A stretch of DNA of 36,433 nt from Streptomycetaceae bacterium (GTDB lineage Bacteria > Actinomycetota > Actinomycetes > Nanopelagicales > Nanopelagicaceae), in assembly GCA_900298985.1 (NCBI GenBank), contig OMHY01000039.1, positions 1 to 36,433 of the forward strand, read 5' to 3'. A program made the position numbers and the translations under genes. The notes under the pieces are model-generated. The model saw nothing but the letters and a program-made list of their open reading frames with translations, was not told where the DNA came from and did not search any database. Each line of letters starts with the position of its first letter. The first letter of the stretch is position 1. Below are positions 34,307 to 36,433 of the stretch, one piece after another.

Positions 34307-35152
34307 ATGCCACTAATTTTTGCTGCAACACCTTTAGGGAATTTTTTAGATGCTTCCGAAAATCTAAAAAATGCAGTTACTCAAGCAGAAATTATATTAG
34401 CAGAGGACTCGCGGCGCTTTTCCAGGTTGGCGAAAGATTTAAATGTCAGTTATGTTGGTAAAGTAATTTCTTTTTTTGAAGGAAATGAAATCAAAAGAAT
34501 AGAACAGATATTGTCTTTGTTGAAGGCGGATAAAATGGTTCTGGCTTTAACAGATGCTGGTATGCCTGGAATTAGCGATCCAGGATTTAGATTGGCCCAA
34601 ATTGCAATTGAAAATAAAATCAAATTCTCAGTTATACCTGGGCCAAGTGCAGTTACTACTGCGCTATTACATTCCGGATTACCTTGTGATAAATTTGTAT
34701 TTGAAGGATTTATTGGAAAAACTTCGACAGCTCGCAAAAAATATTTTGAGAGTATTAAAAATGAATCTCGAACTTTAATTTATTTTGAATCCCCTAAAAG
34801 AATAACCAACTTTTTGCAAGATGCAGCAATTAATCTTGGCCCAGAAAGAAATGCTTGTATTTGTCGAGAAATGACCAAAGAATATGAAGAGATTGTGCGC
34901 GGCACATTATTGGAGTTACTTGAATGGTCTAAGAGTAAAGAAATGTTGGGTGAATTTACCGTAGTGGTTGCGGGAAATTTGCTGCAAAGCAAATTGAGCA
35001 AAAAAGAGGTTTTGATTTTGCATGCCAACTTAGTAAAAAAAGGGCTAAGTAAAAAAGAAGTAAATGAGCAAGTTATCAATGAATCTGGTTGGTCAAAGCG
35101 GGAAATTTTCGATCTATTAGTTTCGGAAAAAACTAATCAAGGTAAGCGGTAG
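34307..35152 (+). CDS. rsmI: 16S rRNA (cytidine-1402-2'-O)-methyltransferase
   Basis: 281-residue SAM-dependent methyltransferase of the tetrapyrrole-methylase fold that 2'-O-methylates C1402 at the ribosomal decoding centre. The family stretches AATPLGNFLDASENLKNA, AEDSRRFSRL, TDAGMPGISDPGF and IPGPSAVTTALLHSGLPCD are all present. The C-terminal extension contains the KKEVNEQVINESGWSKREIF segment. It lies 9 bases upstream of metG, the same order as in mycobacteria (Rv1003 and Rv1007c region, from memory), and marks return to core gene order after the accessory run. Confidence 0.95.
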   Translation: MPLIFAATPLGNFLDASENLKNAVTQAEIILAEDSRRFSRLAKDLNVSYVGKVISFFEGNEIKRIEQILSLLKADKMVLALTDAGMPGISDPGFRLAQIAIENKIKFSVIPGPSAVTTALLHSGLPCDKFVFEGFIGKTSTARKKYFESIKNESRTLIYFESPKRITNFLQDAAINLGPERNACICREMTKEYEEIVRGTLLELLEWSKSKEMLGEFTVVVAGNLLQSKLSKKEVLILHANLVKKGLSKKEVNEQVINESGWSKREIFDLLVSEKTNQGKR

Positions 35153-35161
35153 GCTTAGCCC

Positions 35162-36433
35162 ATGAAGCCGTTTTATTTAACGACTCCGATTTATTATGTC
35201 AATGACAAACCTCATATCGGGCATGCCTACACCACTATCGCAGCTGATGTTGCTACCCGATTCCAAAGACAATTAGGAAAAGAGGTTTGGTTTTTAACTG
35301 GCACAGATGAACATGGCCAAAAGGTTATGAATACCGCCCACACAAACAATGTAGCTCCACAAAAATGGTGTGATGATTTAGTGGAAGGTGCTTGGAAACC
35401 ACTTTGGAAAGATTTAAACATATCCAACGATGATTTTATTAGAACAACTGAACCTAGACATATGAAGCGGGTAGGAGATTTCATGTCCGCTCTGAAAGAA
35501 AAAGGTTTTATATATCAGGATAAATATGAAGGACCTTATTGCGTAGGCTGTGAGGAATTTAAGTTGCCGGGAGATTTAGAGAGTGGAAATTGTAAAATTC
35601 ACGGCAGACCAGTTGAAATTATTAGTGAAACAAATTGGTTTTTTAAACTATCTCACTTTGCACCAATTTTGTTGGAGCATTATCAAAAAAATCCAGATGC
35701 CTGCCAACCAGATTCTGCTCGAAATGAAGTAATTTCCTTTTTACAAAGTGAAGTAAATGACTTATCTATTTCCAGATCTACTTTTGATTGGGGAATACCA
35801 GTTCCTTGGGACACTAACCAAGTAATTTATGTTTGGTTTGATGCATTATTAAATTATGCAACTGCTCTTGATTTAGATATGAGTAGAACAAATGGAGGGG
35901 ATAAATTTGCAAAATACTTCCCAGAGGTTACTCATTTAGTAGGAAAAGATATCTTGCGTTTTCATGCAATTATTTGGCCAGCTATGTTGATGGCTGCGGG
36001 TTTACCAACACCTAAGAGAGTATTTGCCCATGGCTGGCTATTAGTAGGTGGTGAAAAAATGAGTAAAAGTAAATTAACTGGAATTGCTCCAGTTGATATT
36101 ACTGCTCATTTTGGAGTAGATGCATTTAGATATTATTTCTTACGCGCCATTATTTTTGGCTCTGATGGTTCTTTTTCTTGGGAACATATGGAAGCGGTCT
36201 ATGAAAGTGAATTAGCAAATAATTTAGGAAATTTGGCTTCCCGAGTAGTTAGCATGATTGATCGTTATTGTTCCGGGCAAGTACCAGTAGAAAAAAGTAA
36301 TAAAGAAATATCGTCCATAATTAATTCATCAACTGATATTGCGATTGTTGCTATGGAGAAACTTGATTTTCAGAGCGCAATTAATTCAATTTTAGAAATT
36401 AGCAAGGCTGCTAATCTATATATAACTCAAAAG
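35162..36433 (+). CDS. metG: Methionyl-tRNA synthetase, C-terminus cut by window edge
   Basis: Class I aminoacyl-tRNA synthetase that charges tRNA-Met. The visible 424 residues contain the HIGH motif as HIGH (18-21, PIYYVNDKPHIGHAY), the KMSKS loop at 299-303 and the connective-peptide zinc site with CVGC followed by CKIH, a CxxC...CxxH type. LVGKDILRFHAIIWPAML is the usual active-site segment. The frame is open to the last base, so the rest of the anticodon-binding domain lies beyond the window. ATG 35162 lies 9 bases after the rsmI stop; no clear ribosome site, so translation may be coupled to rsmI. Confidence 0.97.
   Translation, partial: MKPFYLTTPIYYVNDKPHIGHAYTTIAADVATRFQRQLGKEVWFLTGTDEHGQKVMNTAHTNNVAPQKWCDDLVEGAWKPLWKDLNISNDDFIRTTEPRHMKRVGDFMSALKEKGFIYQDKYEGPYCVGCEEFKLPGDLESGNCKIHGRPVEIISETNWFFKLSHFAPILLEHYQKNPDACQPDSARNEVISFLQSEVNDLSISRSTFDWGIPVPWDTNQVIYVWFDALLNYATALDLDMSRTNGGDKFAKYFPEVTHLVGKDILRFHAIIWPAMLMAAGLPTPKRVFAHGWLLVGGEKMSKSKLTGIAPVDITAHFGVDAFRYYFLRAIIFGSDGSFSWEHMEAVYESELANNLGNLASRVVSMIDRYCSGQVPVEKSNKEISSIINSSTDIAIVAMEKLDFQSAINSILEISKAANLYITQK

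Overview
The window is 36.4 kb of AT-rich DNA (roughly 36-38% GC by eye). Gene content is actinobacterial, coding density is very high, and most gaps are under 100 bp. Actinobacterial hallmarks are the DUF3263, DUF3027 and DUF2530 proteins, an actinobacterial-type GroEL, a CspB-like cold-shock protein, a CopD-CtaG fusion and the gene order fmdB / 5-FCL / moeA / rimJ / membrane protein. Low GC plus compactness suggests a genome-streamlined aquatic actinobacterium such as the Nanopelagicales (acI). That placement is inference, because no rRNA gene is present.

Layout. 1-5.7 kb: type II NADH dehydrogenase (cut by the left edge), a PLP-dependent decarboxylase, DUF3263, groEL with a strong terminator, DUF3027, a CspB-like protein and a 59-residue DUF2530-like membrane protein. 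5.7-14 kb: MFS exporter, serC, pdxH, citrate synthase, photolyase, a membrane diguanylate cyclase, a Tat-exported Rieske protein and a secreted two-cysteine coiled-coil protein. 14.2-17.6 kb: tRNA-Arg(CCT), purU, an MMPL/RND transporter and an FmdB zinc ribbon with a candidate 39-residue charged protein opposite it. 17.7-20.2 kb: a CopC-like protein lacking copper-ligand histidines, then a CopD-CtaG fusion. 20.2-23.4 kb: 5-formyl-THF cyclo-ligase, a shortened and degenerate MoeA homologue, a RimJ-like acetyltransferase and a three-segment membrane protein.

23.5-34.3 kb is the accessory part: one strand, ten genes, tightly coupled. It holds a GNAT acetyltransferase, a family-5 solute-binding protein, two DppB/DppC-type permeases, two DppD/DppF-type ATPases, a cytosolic GH20 beta-N-acetylhexosaminidase, a BtpA/SgcQ-family TIM barrel, an FGGY kinase and an SDR dehydrogenase. 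It reads as uptake of a hexosamine-containing oligosaccharide, cytosolic release of the terminal N-acetylhexosamine, then oxidation, phosphorylation and possibly cleavage of a second product. No nagA, nagB or nagK is present, so the pathway after GH20 cannot be read as standard GlcNAc catabolism. This is the best candidate for an undescribed system here. The core order resumes with rsmI and metG (cut by the right edge).

Other points of interest are the degenerate MoeA, the ligand-less CopC, a binding protein without a lipobox, a terminator-like hairpin in the groEL leader, and several genes that look leaderless. No CRISPR array, insertion sequence, phage gene or rRNA was found, and no gene-free stretch exceeds 300 bases.
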